A DNA stretch of 64,000 bases from Beijerinckiaceae bacterium (GTDB lineage: Bacteria > Pseudomonadota > Alphaproteobacteria > Rhizobiales > Beijerinckiaceae): NCBI GenBank assembly GCA_027531565.1, contig JAPZSB010000011.1:1-64000 (forward strand). The letters run 5' to 3'. Below, in pieces: positions 8,409-17,289 of the stretch (position 1 is its first letter; each line of letters begins with the position of its first letter). The notes beneath the pieces were generated by a model. It saw only the letters and a list, made by a program, of their open reading frames with translations, had not been told where the DNA came from and did no database searches. The position numbers and the translations under genes are program-made.

Positions 8409-9502
8409 GCATCCGTGTCGAGAACATCGACAAACGCTTCGGCGCCTTCACCGCGCTCGACGATGTCACGCTCGATTTCCGTACCGGCGAGCTGACGGCT
8501 TTGCTCGGCCCTTCCGGCTGCGGCAAGACCACATTGCTCCGCATCATCGCCGGGCTGGAAACGGCCGATTCCGGCCGCATCCTGATCTCAGGCGAGGAAA
8601 CCTCGGACAAGCCGGTCCGCGAGCGGCAGGTCGGCTTCGTCTTCCAGCATTACGCGCTGTTCCGCCACATGAGCGTGTTCGAGAACGTCGCCTTCGGCCT
8701 CCGGGTGAAGCCGCGGCGCGAACGCCCGGCCGAGGCGGAGATCCGCCGCCGCGTGATGGAGCTGCTCGATCTCGTCCAGCTCGCCTGGCTGGCGGACAGG
8801 ATGCCCGCCCAGCTTTCCGGTGGCCAGCGCCAGCGCATCGCCCTTGCCCGCGCCCTCGCCGTCGAGCCGCAGGTGCTGCTGCTCGACGAACCCTTCGGCG
8901 CCCTCGACGCAAAAGTCCGCAAGGAACTGCGCGGCTGGCTCCGGCAGTTGCACGAGACGCTGCACATCACCTCGATCTTCGTGACCCATGACCAGGAGGA
9001 GGCGCTCGAACTCGCGGATCGGGTGGTGGTGATGAATCGCGGCCGGATCGAGCAGGCCGGCCCGCCACAGGCGGTTTACGAGAACCCGGCCAATGCCTTC
9101 GTCCACGGCTTCCTCGGCGCCTCGAACATCCTGCGCGGCACCATCCGCGACGGGCTGTTCCATGCCGAGGGCGCCAGCCTGCCGGCCCGGAACATCCACG
9201 AGAGCAACGGCGAGGCCGTGGCCTATCTGCGCCCGCATGAACTCGACATGTCACGCCGGCCCGACCCGGCGGGGATCCCGGCGGAGATCCGGCGCATCCT
9301 CGCCTTCGGCGCGCTGGCGCGGATCGAGCTTGTCACGTTGGCCGGGCGGGTGCCGCTCGAGGTGGAACTGCCGCAGCGCGATCTCGCCGGGCTGGCCCTC
9401 GCTCCGGGAGATTCCGTCCATCTCGTCCCGCAGGGCGTGAACCTCTTCCCCTCCGCCGAGGCCGGCGCCCTGCCCCGGCCGGTCCTCGCGAAAGCGGGCT
9501 GA
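8405..9502 (+). CDS. cysA: Sulfate/thiosulfate ABC transporter ATP-binding protein
   Basis: A 365-residue ATPase. Walker A is [10 protein letters not shown] (about residues 37-46), the ABC signature is [15 protein letters not shown], Walker B is [12 protein letters not shown] and the H-loop is [14 protein letters not shown]. The C-terminal TOBE-like extension (after about residue 240) contains LRPHELD, as in CysA. It is the last gene of the sulfate operon, and only 15 bp separate its stop from the convergent GntR gene. Confidence 0.96.
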   Translation: MSIRVENIDKRFGAFTALDDVTLDFRTGELTALLGPSGCGKTTLLRIIAGLETADSGRILISGEETSDKPVRERQVGFVFQHYALFRHMSVFENVAFGLRVKPRRERPAEAEIRRRVMELLDLVQLAWLADRMPAQLSGGQRQRIALARALAVEPQVLLLDEPFGALDAKVRKELRGWLRQLHETLHITSIFVTHDQEEALELADRVVVMNRGRIEQAGPPQAVYENPANAFVHGFLGASNILRGTIRDGLFHAEGASLPARNIHESNGEAVAYLRPHELDMSRRPDPAGIPAEIRRILAFGALARIELVTLAGRVPLEVELPQRDLAGLALAPGDSVHLVPQGVNLFPSAEAGALPRPVLAKAG

Positions 9503-9517
9503 GGGCCGGCCCTGCCG

Positions 9518-10216
9518 TCAGAAGTGCCGGAGCCCGAACCGGGCCAGCATCGGCAGGATCTCGTCGCGCACCCGTCCGCGATGGGCGCGCGCCGAAACCT
9601 GCGCGAGGTCCGGATCGCCCGCGCAGATCGCCGCGATGATCGCGCGGTGCTCCGGCACCGAACGCTCGATATTGGGGCGCAATTGCACCATGAAGACCTG
9701 CGCCCGCGCCGCCTGGCTGTTGACAGTCTTCAGGATGGTGGCGAAGCGGGCATTGCCGCAGGCCTCGACAAGCCGCGTATGGAACGCCATGTCGGCGAGG
9801 CTTCGCGCCTCGAAATCGGCGGCCGCCTCCATCCGCGCGGTTTCCGCGTCGAGCTGTTCGGCGATGGCCAGACGCTCCGGCTCGGGCATCCGGGCGATCC
9901 GCGCGGCGGCATCCCCCTCGATGGCGATGATCACCTCGTAGATCTCGCGGATATCCTCCGGCGACAGGGCGCAGACCAGGATCCCCTTCTTCGGCAGGAT
10001 GCGGACCAGCCCTTCCTCCTGCAGGCGGAGGCTGGCCTCGTGGATCGGCGTGCGGCTCGTGCCGAAGCGCAGGGCCAGTTCCTGCGCGGAAAGCTGGATC
10101 CCCGGCGGGAATTCCGCCCGGACAATCGCCTCCTTGAAGGCGGCATAGGCCTGCTCGACCAGCGAAGGCCGGGACTTCCCGGCGGGTTTTCTCCGACGTC
10201 GCACCGCAATGGCCAT
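9518..10216 (-). CDS. GntR-family (FCD domain) transcriptional regulator
   Basis: A 232-residue regulator. The N-terminal winged helix contains LSAQELALRFGTSRTPIHEA and LQEEGLVRILPKKGILV (about residues 42-80), and the C-terminal helical FCD domain has the metal-type MAFHTRLVEACGN segment. The start is the ATG at 10216, after which a basic RRRRK stretch precedes the HTH. It is divergent from the tartrate-dehydrogenase-like gene, with the palindrome at 10248-10259 between them, so it probably controls that gene in response to an organic acid. Confidence 0.9.
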   Translation of the reverse strand: MAIAVRRRRKPAGKSRPSLVEQAYAAFKEAIVRAEFPPGIQLSAQELALRFGTSRTPIHEASLRLQEEGLVRILPKKGILVCALSPEDIREIYEVIIAIEGDAAARIARMPEPERLAIAEQLDAETARMEAAADFEARSLADMAFHTRLVEACGNARFATILKTVNSQAARAQVFMVQLRPNIERSVPEHRAIIAAICAGDPDLAQVSARAHRGRVRDEILPMLARFGLRHF

Positions 10217-10247
10217 GCAGGACCCTCCCTCCTCCCATTCATACCAA

Positions 10248-10259
10248 CTTCCATGGAAG
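10248..10259. promoter_or_regulatory. Palindrome, candidate GntR operator
   Basis: CTTCCATGGAAG is a perfect 12-bp palindrome in the divergent spacer. It lies next to a TTGACA hexamer (10273-10278) that could be the -35 element of the rightward gene. A related half-site, AATGGAAT, follows 5 bp later. Confidence 0.4.
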
Positions 10260-10368
10260 CTGCAATGGAATATTGACAAGCCCGTCCGCGAGGCGCAGAC
10301 AGGGCGCGATTTCACACCGCCCCGTCGGCCACAAGGCCCGGAGCGCCAGATCCGGCAAGGAGAGAGCC

Positions 10369-11442
10369 ATGGCACGGTCCAACACCTATCGTCTCGCGGT
10401 GATCCCGGGCGACGGCATCGGCAAGGAAGTCGTGCCCGAGGGGATCCGTGTCCTTGAGGCGGTCGCGAAAAAGCACCGCTTCTCGCTCGATCTCGATCAC
10501 TTCGATTTCTCGAGCTGGGATTACTACGAGAAGCACGGCAGGATGCTGCCGGATGACTGGAAGACGCAGATCGGCAGCCATGACGCGATCTATTTCGGCG
10601 CGGTCGGCATGCCGGACAAGATCCCCGACCATATCTCGCTCTGGGGCTCGCTGCTGATGTTCCGGCGGGAATTCGACCAGTATGTCAACCTGCGCCCCGT
10701 GAAGCTGATGCCGGGGGTCCCCTCGCCGCTGGCGAACCGCAAGCCGGGCGATATCGATTTCTACGTCGTGCGCGAGAATACCGAGGGCGAATATTCCAGC
10801 GTCGGCGGCCGCATGTATCCCGGCACCGAGCGCGAGATCGTGCTCCAGCAGACGGTGATGAGCCGCACCGGCGTCGACCGCATCCTGAAATACGCCTTCG
10901 AACTGGCCATGAAGCGCCCGCGCCGGAAGGTGACCTCGGCCACCAAGTCGAACGGCATCTTCATTGCCATGCCCTACTGGGACGAGCGCGTCGCCGAGAT
11001 GAAGAGGCACTATCCCGATGTGACGCTCGACCAGTATCATATCGACATCCTGACCGCGCATTTCGTGCTGAACCCGGACCGGTTCGACGTGGTCGTCGCC
11101 TCGAACCTGTTCGGCGATATCCTGTCGGATCTCGGCCCGGCCTGCACGGGCACGATCGGCATCGCCCCCTCGGGCAACATCAATCCGGAGCGGAAATTCC
11201 CCTCGCTGTTCGAGCCGGTCCATGGCTCGGCGCCGGATATCGCCGGCAAGGGCATCGCCAACCCGATCGGGCAGATCTGGTCCGCCGCGATGATGCTCGA
11301 TCATCTCGGCGAGCCGGAAGCGGCAGCGGATATCGTCCGCGCGATCGAGGAGGTGCTGGCGAAGGGAGAATACCGCACGCGGGATCTCGGCGGAAAGGCC
11401 AATACGGTGGAATGCGGCAAGGCCATCGCCGACGCGATCTGA
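10369..11442 (+). CDS. ttuC: Tartrate dehydrogenase/decarboxylase-like beta-decarboxylating dehydrogenase
   Basis: A 357-residue enzyme of the isocitrate/isopropylmalate dehydrogenase superfamily, which oxidises and decarboxylates 2-hydroxy acids with NAD(P). It shows VIPGDGIGKEVVPEG at the N-terminus, the RENTEGEYSSVGGR substrate loop, TSATKSNGIF, and the metal/cofactor region NLFGDILSDLG plus EPVHGSAPDIAGKGIANP. The SLLMFRREFDQYVNLRP segment is typical of tartrate dehydrogenase (YeaU/TtuC) rather than LeuB. Control by the divergent FCD regulator fits an inducible organic-acid enzyme. Exact substrate is inferred. Confidence 0.85.
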   Translation: MARSNTYRLAVIPGDGIGKEVVPEGIRVLEAVAKKHRFSLDLDHFDFSSWDYYEKHGRMLPDDWKTQIGSHDAIYFGAVGMPDKIPDHISLWGSLLMFRREFDQYVNLRPVKLMPGVPSPLANRKPGDIDFYVVRENTEGEYSSVGGRMYPGTEREIVLQQTVMSRTGVDRILKYAFELAMKRPRRKVTSATKSNGIFIAMPYWDERVAEMKRHYPDVTLDQYHIDILTAHFVLNPDRFDVVVASNLFGDILSDLGPACTGTIGIAPSGNINPERKFPSLFEPVHGSAPDIAGKGIANPIGQIWSAAMMLDHLGEPEAAADIVRAIEEVLAKGEYRTRDLGGKANTVECGKAIADAI

Positions 11443-11462
11443 CGCGCCGGCGCAAGGACGGA

Positions 11463-12086
11463 TCAGGCCCGCTCCCGCACCGCACGCCGGCGGAGCAGCG
11501 CCCAGGCGCGGAGATCCAGCACGGCCTTCAGCGTGGCGAGCACGGCGAGCAGGCAGAACGCGGCCTTGGACCACGGCTCCATCGTGCCCTCGATGAGCAG
11601 GGCATGGACGACGCTGCCGACCACGATCACCAGCGCGAGGGCGGTATGGCCGAGGCGCCAGAAGAGCGGGCCGAGGCGGAGGCGCTCGCGCAGGGCGGCC
11701 AGCAGCGCGGTGGCGAAGATCGCCCACATCGCCACGACGCCCCAGGGCGAGAACGGCGTCGGCGAGGCGAAGAGCAGCGCGTCGATCACATCCGGCGCGC
11801 TGGTGAGGAACAGGCCGCCGACATGGGCAAGGACCAGCACGACCAGCAGGAGGCCGAGCGCCCGATGCACCCGGCGGCCCGGCCGCGCCGGCAGGCCCGG
11901 AAGCAGGCCGGCCGCCAGAAGCGGCTGGACGAGCAGCAGCGCGAGGGCCGCGATCCCGGCGAAGCCGGCGGCGGTATAGATCGCCGGCCGCCACGCAATG
12001 AACGGGCTGGTCGTCGCGAGCGCGACCGGCACGGCGATCACCAGCGCCAGGGCAGCCCAGATCAGGCCGGCACGCAACGGCGACAC
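11463..12086 (-). CDS. Ferric reductase-like transmembrane protein
   Basis: A 207-residue membrane protein with about six helices. Paired histidines fit a heme-binding ferric-reductase-like domain: RVHRALGLLLVVLVLAHVGG (about residues 72-91) and WRLGHTALALVIVVGSVVHA (about 141-160). The start is GTG at 12086, 6 bp after the Tat-secreted gene at 12093-12611. The two would form a short operon, plausibly a periplasmic redox protein and its membrane b-type cytochrome, but the substrate is unknown. Confidence 0.75.
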   Translation of the reverse strand: MSPLRAGLIWAALALVIAVPVALATTSPFIAWRPAIYTAAGFAGIAALALLLVQPLLAAGLLPGLPARPGRRVHRALGLLLVVLVLAHVGGLFLTSAPDVIDALLFASPTPFSPWGVVAMWAIFATALLAALRERLRLGPLFWRLGHTALALVIVVGSVVHALLIEGTMEPWSKAAFCLLAVLATLKAVLDLRAWALLRRRAVRERA

Positions 12087-12092
12087 GCGGGA

Positions 12093-12611
12093 TCAGGCCG
12101 GCTCGAGCACGAAATGGGCGCTGAGGCTTTTGTCCCGCGCACTGGCCATGATGGGGCGGAGGAAAACGGTCTTGAACCCGGCCCCCTCATAGGCGAGATG
12201 CCCGTGCGGCTGGCCGAAGATCGGGATGATCTGTGGCATCTCGAGCCGGAAACTGCCATCGGCGGCGGTCAGCGTCGCGCCATGACTGTGCTTGTCATCC
12301 TCGCGGCCCTCGGTCGTATGGGCCCAGATCTGGATGCGGATGCCGGAGAGCGGCGCGCCATCGCCGGCACGGCGCACGGTGCCCGTCATCCAGAAGCCGC
12401 CGCCGCCGATCCGGCTGACGACGGGCGCGCCCGGCATGTAGTTGTTCGAACCGCCCCGCATCGAGGGCGTCGGGGCGAGGCCCTGCGCGCGGGCCGGCAG
12501 GATCAGGGCGGGGGTGGCGGCCACGAAGGCGGCGCCGGTCAGGCCGGCTTTCAGGATGGCGCGGCGGCTCGACGGAATCGGGGTCAAGGCGGTCTCTCCT
12601 TCTCGGATCAC
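12093..12611 (-). CDS. Tat-exported intradiol-dioxygenase-fold protein
   Basis: A 172-residue protein with a twin-arginine signal, SSRRAILKAGLTGAAF (residues 14-29), and the core TGTVRRAGDGAPLSGIRIQIW...DGSFRLEMP. This resembles the beta-sandwich of intradiol ring-cleavage dioxygenases (C-terminal-like domain). The usual Tyr/Tyr/His/His iron ligands are not all evident: several histidines (KHSHGA, QPHGH) are present but the paired tyrosines are not obvious. It may bind a metal without being a classical dioxygenase. Operonic with the ferric-reductase-like gene. Confidence 0.7.
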   Translation of the reverse strand: MIREGETALTPIPSSRRAILKAGLTGAAFVAATPALILPARAQGLAPTPSMRGGSNNYMPGAPVVSRIGGGGFWMTGTVRRAGDGAPLSGIRIQIWAHTTEGREDDKHSHGATLTAADGSFRLEMPQIIPIFGQPHGHLAYEGAGFKTVFLRPIMASARDKSLSAHFVLEPA

Positions 12612-12723
12612 GGCAGGTCTGCCCTTCCGTACGGTTCTCCCGCGTAATTAGGGCAGGCCTGCGGCAGGCAAGGGCGGAACCGGCGCGGTGCGGCATCCCG
12701 GACACGTTCCCGGCACGCACGCG

Positions 12724-13623
12724 TCAGCGCTCGGCGATCACCTGGTTCATCACCGTCCGGAGCGCGCGGACGAAGCTCTCGGCATAGGTCGAGAGCGCGA
12801 TGTCCCGGCGCTTGGCGATATAGGTCTGGAATTCCGTCGGCTCGTCGATCCGCAGGATGCGCAGGCCGGGCATGTCGCCCTGGGCCACGGTGAACTGGTC
12901 GATCATCGCGATGCCCAGCCCCGCCTGTACCAGCGAGCAGACCGTGGTGCCGAACCGCGCCCGGATGGCGATGTCATAGTCGAGGCCATGCCGAGCGAAG
13001 ATCCGGGCCATGATCCCGCCATAGGGGTCGTTCGGATCGATCCCGATCAGCGGGTGCTTCACCATTTCCGCCGCGCTGATCACCTCGCGCCGGGCCAGCA
13101 CGTGCCCGGCCGGGACGATGCAGAAGAGCTGCCCCTTCGCCAGCGGGATGAACTCGATGGCGTTGTTGTCCAGCTTGTAGCTCATGGCGACCAGCTCGCC
13201 CTTGCCCAGCAGGATGTAGTCGATCGCCTCCTCCAGCTTGAGCACGTTGATATCGATGCGCAGGCTCGGAAAGGACCGGCGGAGCGCCCCGATCGCCCGC
13301 GGCACCATGACATTGCAGATGCTGGGCACCGAGCCGATCTTCAGCTCGAACGGATCGCCGTTCCGCATCCGCCCGATCATGGATTGCAGGTCATCGACCC
13401 GCTTGTACACGCTGTTGACCTGCTCGAAGATGTCCTTGGCCTCGGGCGTCGGCACGAACCGGCCCTGGCTCCGGTCGAACAGGCGCAGCCCGACGCTGCG
13501 CTCGGTATATTTCATCAGCCGGCTGATTCCGGGCGCGGAAACCCCCAGCAGGCGCGCCGCCCCGCTGACGCTGCCGGCAACCATGACCGCCCGCAGGACC
13601 TCGATCTGTCGAAGCGTCAGCAT
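12724..13623 (-). CDS. LysR-family regulator divergent from tctCBA
   Basis: A 299-residue regulator. The HTH lies at residues 1-60 (MLTLRQIEVLRAVMVAGSVS, AARLLGVSAPGISRLMKYTE), followed by a substrate-binding domain with an effector-cleft-like VAMSYKLDNNAIEFIPLAKG. The start at 13623 places the LTLRQIE motif at the N-terminus as is normal. It is divergent from the tripartite tricarboxylate transporter, with the palindrome at 13665-13677 between, so it is very likely that transporter's activator. Confidence 0.92.
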   Translation of the reverse strand: MLTLRQIEVLRAVMVAGSVSGAARLLGVSAPGISRLMKYTERSVGLRLFDRSQGRFVPTPEAKDIFEQVNSVYKRVDDLQSMIGRMRNGDPFELKIGSVPSICNVMVPRAIGALRRSFPSLRIDINVLKLEEAIDYILLGKGELVAMSYKLDNNAIEFIPLAKGQLFCIVPAGHVLARREVISAAEMVKHPLIGIDPNDPYGGIMARIFARHGLDYDIAIRARFGTTVCSLVQAGLGIAMIDQFTVAQGDMPGLRILRIDEPTEFQTYIAKRRDIALSTYAESFVRALRTVMNQVIAER

Positions 13624-13664
13624 CGCAATTCCGTTCTCTTCCCGCGCGCAGGCCAGCAACATCG

Positions 13665-13677
13665 TAACATCATGTTA
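13665..13677. promoter_or_regulatory. LysR-type operator candidate
   Basis: TAACAT-C-ATGTTA is a perfect inverted repeat with one central base. It has the T-N11-A form of a LysR box and lies 42 bp upstream of the lysR start, in the spacer shared with tctC. Confidence 0.6.
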
Positions 13678-13809
13678 AAGTCCGATGCAATCTTGGTACT
13701 TGACGTTACATCCCCTTATCCCATTCACTGGCACGGCGTGACGCGCGGCGGCCTTGGGCAGGCCGGGCGGAAACAAACGTGCAAGAACCAAGCTCCCTTG
13801 GGAGGGGAC

Positions 13810-14805
13810 ATGATGAAGAGAACAGCTATCGCGGCGCTCCTCGGGCTGGGGATCGCCGGCAGCGCCATGGCGCAATCCTATCCGGCCAAGGAAATCCAGG
13901 GTGTCATCCAATGGGGTGCCGGCGGTTCGACCGATGTGGTCATGCGCGCCGTGACGCCGCATGCCGAAGCCGTGCTGGGCGGCAAGGTGGTGATGCAGAA
14001 CGTGACCGGTGGCGTCGGCGCGATCGCGCTCAACCGCGTCGCTGACGGGGCAGCCGATGGCTACACCCTGCTGATGGGCGCCGAGAACCCGCTGCTCTAC
14101 AAGGTGATGGGCCTCGGCCAGAAGGATTACTCGGATTTCACGCCGATCAACATCATCGCGCGCGGGATTCCGATCATCGTCGCGCGGCCGGACGCCCCGT
14201 TCAACACCTTCCCGGAGATGATCGCCTATATCAAGGCGAACCCGCGCGCCGTGAAATTCGGCTCGACGGGCCCCGGCGGCCTGCCTTCCGTGATCACCGC
14301 GATGATCAACGCCAAGCAGCCGATCCAGGTGACAGCGGTCCCCTATGATGGCGACGGCCCGGCCCTGACCGCGCTGATGGGCGGCGCCATCGACGTGATG
14401 CCGGCGGTGCTCGGTGCCGCGATCGAGAATATCCGCGCCGGCCGCATGAAGCCGATCGCGATCATGGATGTCGCGCCCAATGCGGCCCTGCCGAACGTCA
14501 AGCCGATCGTCGAGACGAACCCCGAATTCCGGCAATACCTGCCCTGGGGTCCGTTCTTCGGCGTTTTCGTCAAGAAGGGCACGCCGGCCGACATCGTCGC
14601 CAAGCTCCAGGCGGCCTACAATGCAGGCGCGAAGAATGCCGATTTCCAGAAACTGATGGATAATCGCGGCTTCCTGATGATGAACATCGCCGGCAAGGAA
14701 GCCGATGACTTCCTCGCGAAATGGCAGTCGACGACGACCTGGCTCCTGCAGGATGCGGGCGTGACCAAGGCCTCGCCGGCGCAGTTCAACATTCCCAAGC
14801 CCTGA
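13810..14805 (+). CDS. tctC: TctC-type tricarboxylate transporter binding protein
   Basis: A 331-residue periplasmic binding protein. It has a signal peptide (MMKRTAIAALLGLGIAGSAM, cleavage near AMA-QS) and motifs typical of the TctC/Bug family: QWGAGGSTDVVMRAV, NVTGGVGAIA, and DGYTLLMG. It captures a carboxylate for the TctAB membrane proteins. A GGAGGGG ribosome site precedes the ATG. It is first in tctC-tctB-tctA and divergent from a LysR regulator. The ligand could be citrate, tricarballylate or another organic acid. Confidence 0.95.
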   Translation: MMKRTAIAALLGLGIAGSAMAQSYPAKEIQGVIQWGAGGSTDVVMRAVTPHAEAVLGGKVVMQNVTGGVGAIALNRVADGAADGYTLLMGAENPLLYKVMGLGQKDYSDFTPINIIARGIPIIVARPDAPFNTFPEMIAYIKANPRAVKFGSTGPGGLPSVITAMINAKQPIQVTAVPYDGDGPALTALMGGAIDVMPAVLGAAIENIRAGRMKPIAIMDVAPNAALPNVKPIVETNPEFRQYLPWGPFFGVFVKKGTPADIVAKLQAAYNAGAKNADFQKLMDNRGFLMMNIAGKEADDFLAKWQSTTTWLLQDAGVTKASPAQFNIPKP

Positions 14806-14874
14806 CGCCTGACATCGGACGCGGCCGGCGCCTCGCGCCGGCTGCACCCTGTCCACCTCCCGGAGGGATCCATC

Positions 14875-15387
14875 ATGCGTGAAGGGCAGACCAGACGCCC
14901 CGGCGAAGCTGTGTTCGTCGCGTTCCTCGCGCTCGCCAGCCTTGGCCTTCTGATCAAGGCCTATGGCATTGCCGGCTTCGAGGCCCTGAGTTCTCCGGGC
15001 GCCCTTCCCATGGCGGCAGCGGCCGTGATGCTGGTCTCGGCACTGGTCATCCTCGTTCAGACGATGCAGGCCCCGGTCACGAAAGACGAGACCGTCCGCG
15101 AGCATATCCTGCCGATAGCGGTCGTGGTCGCGATCATCGCCATCACCGCCTATGCCTTCCTGTTGCAGCCGCTGGGCTTCCTGATCACCTCGTTCCTTTT
15201 CCTCGCGGTGCTGATCAGGGTGCTGAGCGGGCGCAGCCTGTTCTTCTGTGTCTGGTCCTCGGCCCTCTGCGTGCTGCTGATCTATGTCGTCTTCCGCATC
15301 ATCTTCACCGTGTTGATGCCGGAGGGGATCGTCCCCGAGCGGGAAATCCTCGCCTGGCTCGGCCGGCTCTTCGGCGGAGCTCGCTGA
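14875..15387 (+). CDS. tctB: TctB-type small membrane subunit
   Basis: A 170-residue protein with four transmembrane helices, the usual size and topology of TctB, which associates with TctA. The helices lie at about residues 14-30, 42-60, 80-100 and 105-140, and a LQPLGFLITSFLFLAVL segment is typical. It lies between tctC (69 bp upstream) and tctA, which begins 1 bp after its stop. Confidence 0.92.
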   Translation: MREGQTRRPGEAVFVAFLALASLGLLIKAYGIAGFEALSSPGALPMAAAAVMLVSALVILVQTMQAPVTKDETVREHILPIAVVVAIIAITAYAFLLQPLGFLITSFLFLAVLIRVLSGRSLFFCVWSSALCVLLIYVVFRIIFTVLMPEGIVPEREILAWLGRLFGGAR

Positions 15388-15388
15388 C

Positions 15389-16879
15389 ATGCAGGCCGTT
15401 TCCGCCTTCCTCATCCCCTTTCTCGATATCCAGCTGCTCGGTCTGGTTGCGGCCGGCACGTTCGCCGGCATCTATATCGGCGCGATTCCCGGTCTCTCCG
15501 TCACGATGGCGGTGTCGATCCTGATCTCCTTCACCTTCGCCTGGCCGGTTTACCCCGCCCTCGCGCTGATGATCGGCATCTTCATGGGCGGGGTCTATGG
15601 CGGGTCGCGCACGGCGATCCTGCTGAACATTCCCGGCGCGCCGGCCGCCATCGCCACCGGTCTCGACGGCTATCCCATGGCCAAGAAGGGCGAGGCGGGC
15701 GAAGCGATCGGCATCACCACCGTGATGTCCTTCTTCGGCGGCTGTATCGGCATCATCGTGCTGGCCCTTGCCGCGCCGATGGTCTCGGAATTCGCGCTGA
15801 AGTTCCAGCCGCGCGACTACATGCTCCTCGCCGTGCTCGGCATCCTGCTGGTCGGCTCGCTCTCGGGCGAGAGCCTGATCAAGGGCATCTTCGCCGGCGC
15901 TTTCGGCATTCTCATCGGCACGGTCGGGCTCGACCCGCTGACCATCGCCGACCGTTTCACCTTCGGGTTCAGCGAATTGCGCGGCGGCATCTCCTTCGTC
16001 GCGGTCATGATCGGGATGTTCGGCATTTCCGAAGCCCTGGTGCAGCTGCACGACGTCAACAAGGCGGCGGTGCGCCAGCAGATCAGCCGGATCGTGCCGT
16101 CCTGGAGCACGATCACGAAATACCTGCCGCTCTCGCTGCGCTGCTCCGGCATCGGCGTCATCATCGGCGCCCTGCCCGGCACCGGCGGCGATATCGCGGC
16201 GCTGATGGCCTATGACCATGCCAAGCGCACGACCAAGAACCCGGAGGTCCCGTTCGGCGAGGGCGCGCGCGAGGGGCTCGTCGCGCCGGAAACCGCCAAC
16301 AACGCGGCCGTCGGCGGCGCCTTCATTCCCATGATGACCCTCGGCATCCCGGGCGACGCCGTCACCGCCATCATGATCGGCGCCCTGTTCATCCACGGCC
16401 TCAATCCCGGCCCGATGCTGATGATCGACAAGCCGGACATGTTCTGGTTCATCGTCGGCGCGCTGACCCTCGCCAATGTCTTCATGCTGATCTTCGGCCT
16501 GACCGGCATCCGCTTCTTCGTGAAGGTGGTGGAGACGCCCCGCAGCGTGCTCATCCCGGTCATCATCCTGCTGTCGATCGTCGGCGCCTATGCCGTGCAA
16601 TCCTCGCTGGTCGATGTCTACTGGATGCTCGGCTTCGGCGTGCTCGGCTATTTCATGAAGCTCTACGGCTTCCAGCTCGGGCCGGTCATCCTCGGGGTGA
16701 TCCTCTCCCGCCTGCTCGACGACAACTGGCGACGCGCCATCATCTCCGATCAGGAAAGCCTGCCAATGCTGCTGAAGGGCATCGTCACCAGCCCGCTCTC
16801 GCTCGTGCTGTTCTCCGCCGTCCTTTTCATCCTGCTGGCGCCGCTCTGGCGCATGGTGAAGGCGCGGCGGGCGGCCTGA
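15389..16879 (+). CDS. tctA: TctA-type large permease subunit
   Basis: A 496-residue membrane protein with about 12 helices forming the translocation pathway of the tripartite tricarboxylate transporter. Family motifs are GAIPGLSVTMAVSIL, FMGGVYGGSRTAILLNIPG, ALPGTGGDIAALMAYDHAKR, and TLGIPGDAVTAIMIGALFIH. Its start follows the tctB stop directly. Length and motifs are complete, and it is the last gene of the operon before the tRNA-Gly region. Confidence 0.96.
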   Translation: MQAVSAFLIPFLDIQLLGLVAAGTFAGIYIGAIPGLSVTMAVSILISFTFAWPVYPALALMIGIFMGGVYGGSRTAILLNIPGAPAAIATGLDGYPMAKKGEAGEAIGITTVMSFFGGCIGIIVLALAAPMVSEFALKFQPRDYMLLAVLGILLVGSLSGESLIKGIFAGAFGILIGTVGLDPLTIADRFTFGFSELRGGISFVAVMIGMFGISEALVQLHDVNKAAVRQQISRIVPSWSTITKYLPLSLRCSGIGVIIGALPGTGGDIAALMAYDHAKRTTKNPEVPFGEGAREGLVAPETANNAAVGGAFIPMMTLGIPGDAVTAIMIGALFIHGLNPGPMLMIDKPDMFWFIVGALTLANVFMLIFGLTGIRFFVKVVETPRSVLIPVIILLSIVGAYAVQSSLVDVYWMLGFGVLGYFMKLYGFQLGPVILGVILSRLLDDNWRRAIISDQESLPMLLKGIVTSPLSLVLFSAVLFILLAPLWRMVKARRAA

Positions 16880-16895
16880 GGGGCGTCAGGGAAGC

Positions 16896-16932
16896 GGCCG
16901 GAAAACAGCTGGAGCGGGTGAAGGGAATCGAA
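16896..16932. repeat. Displaced copy of the tRNA-Gly 3' end (37 bp)
   Basis: This stretch is identical over 37 bp to 17008-17044, which spans the 3' T-arm strand, acceptor 3' strand, CCA and 14 bp of flank of tRNA-Gly. The copy is offset by 112 bp on the 3' side of the tRNA, the geometry left by tRNA-targeted site-specific integration. It begins 16 bp after the tctA stop. Confidence 0.85.
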
Positions 16933-16945
16933 ACCGGGTCGTCTG

Positions 16946-16981
16946 CCGATCCGCTCCGGGCGAAGCCCGACCGCGGATCGG
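16946..16981. terminator. Strong hairpin between tRNA-Gly and tctA, possible terminator
   Basis: CCGATCCGC (16946-16954) pairs with GCGGATCGG (16973-16981). An inner CGGGC/GCCCG stem closes a GAA loop. No clear T-run follows on either strand, so it may be a factor-assisted terminator between the convergent tctA and tRNA-Gly transcripts, or part of a small inserted element. Confidence 0.4.
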
Positions 16982-17021
16982 AAATCAGAACGAAGGTTCG
17001 ATCACGAGGCCGGAAAACAGC

Positions 17022-17095
17022 TGGAGCGGGTGAAGGGAATCGAACCCTCGTATTCAGCTTGGAAGGCTGCTGCTCTACCATTGAGCTACACCCGC
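17022..17095 (-). tRNA. tRNA-Gly (anticodon UCC), CCA encoded
   Basis: The minus strand reads GCGGGTG (acceptor 5'), the D-arm TAGCTCAATGGTAGAGCA, an anticodon loop with TCC inside GCCTTCCAAGC, T-loop GGTTCGATTCC, and CACCCGC-T-CCA. All four stems pair. Its 3' end is duplicated at 16896-16932. It lies in the same orientation as tuf and tRNA-Tyr. Confidence 0.97.
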
Positions 17096-17289
17096 GTTGA
17101 CTGGCTAGGTAGCTGCGCCGCGCGCCGAAGGCAAGCGCGGCGTTGGCCGCGGAATCAGGATGGCAACATCTTCACCCGGAAGATCGTGTGATCCGTCAGG
17201 TACTTGCCGGCAGTTCCGGAATCAGGCCGGAAACGTCTTGAATCAACCCGGGAACCGGTTGAATCGATCCCTCAGGGTGATGGCGGGCC

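Noticed and set aside
16946-16981. CRISPR-like or repeated-array interpretation of the tRNA-Gly region
   Set aside because: There are only two copies of the 37-bp sequence and they contain tRNA sequence, so integration or duplication explains them better. No CRISPR array was seen anywhere in the window.
17096-17289. Repeat family suggested by several GAATC motifs near purU
   Set aside because: The motifs are short, irregularly spaced and not part of a consistent repeat unit.
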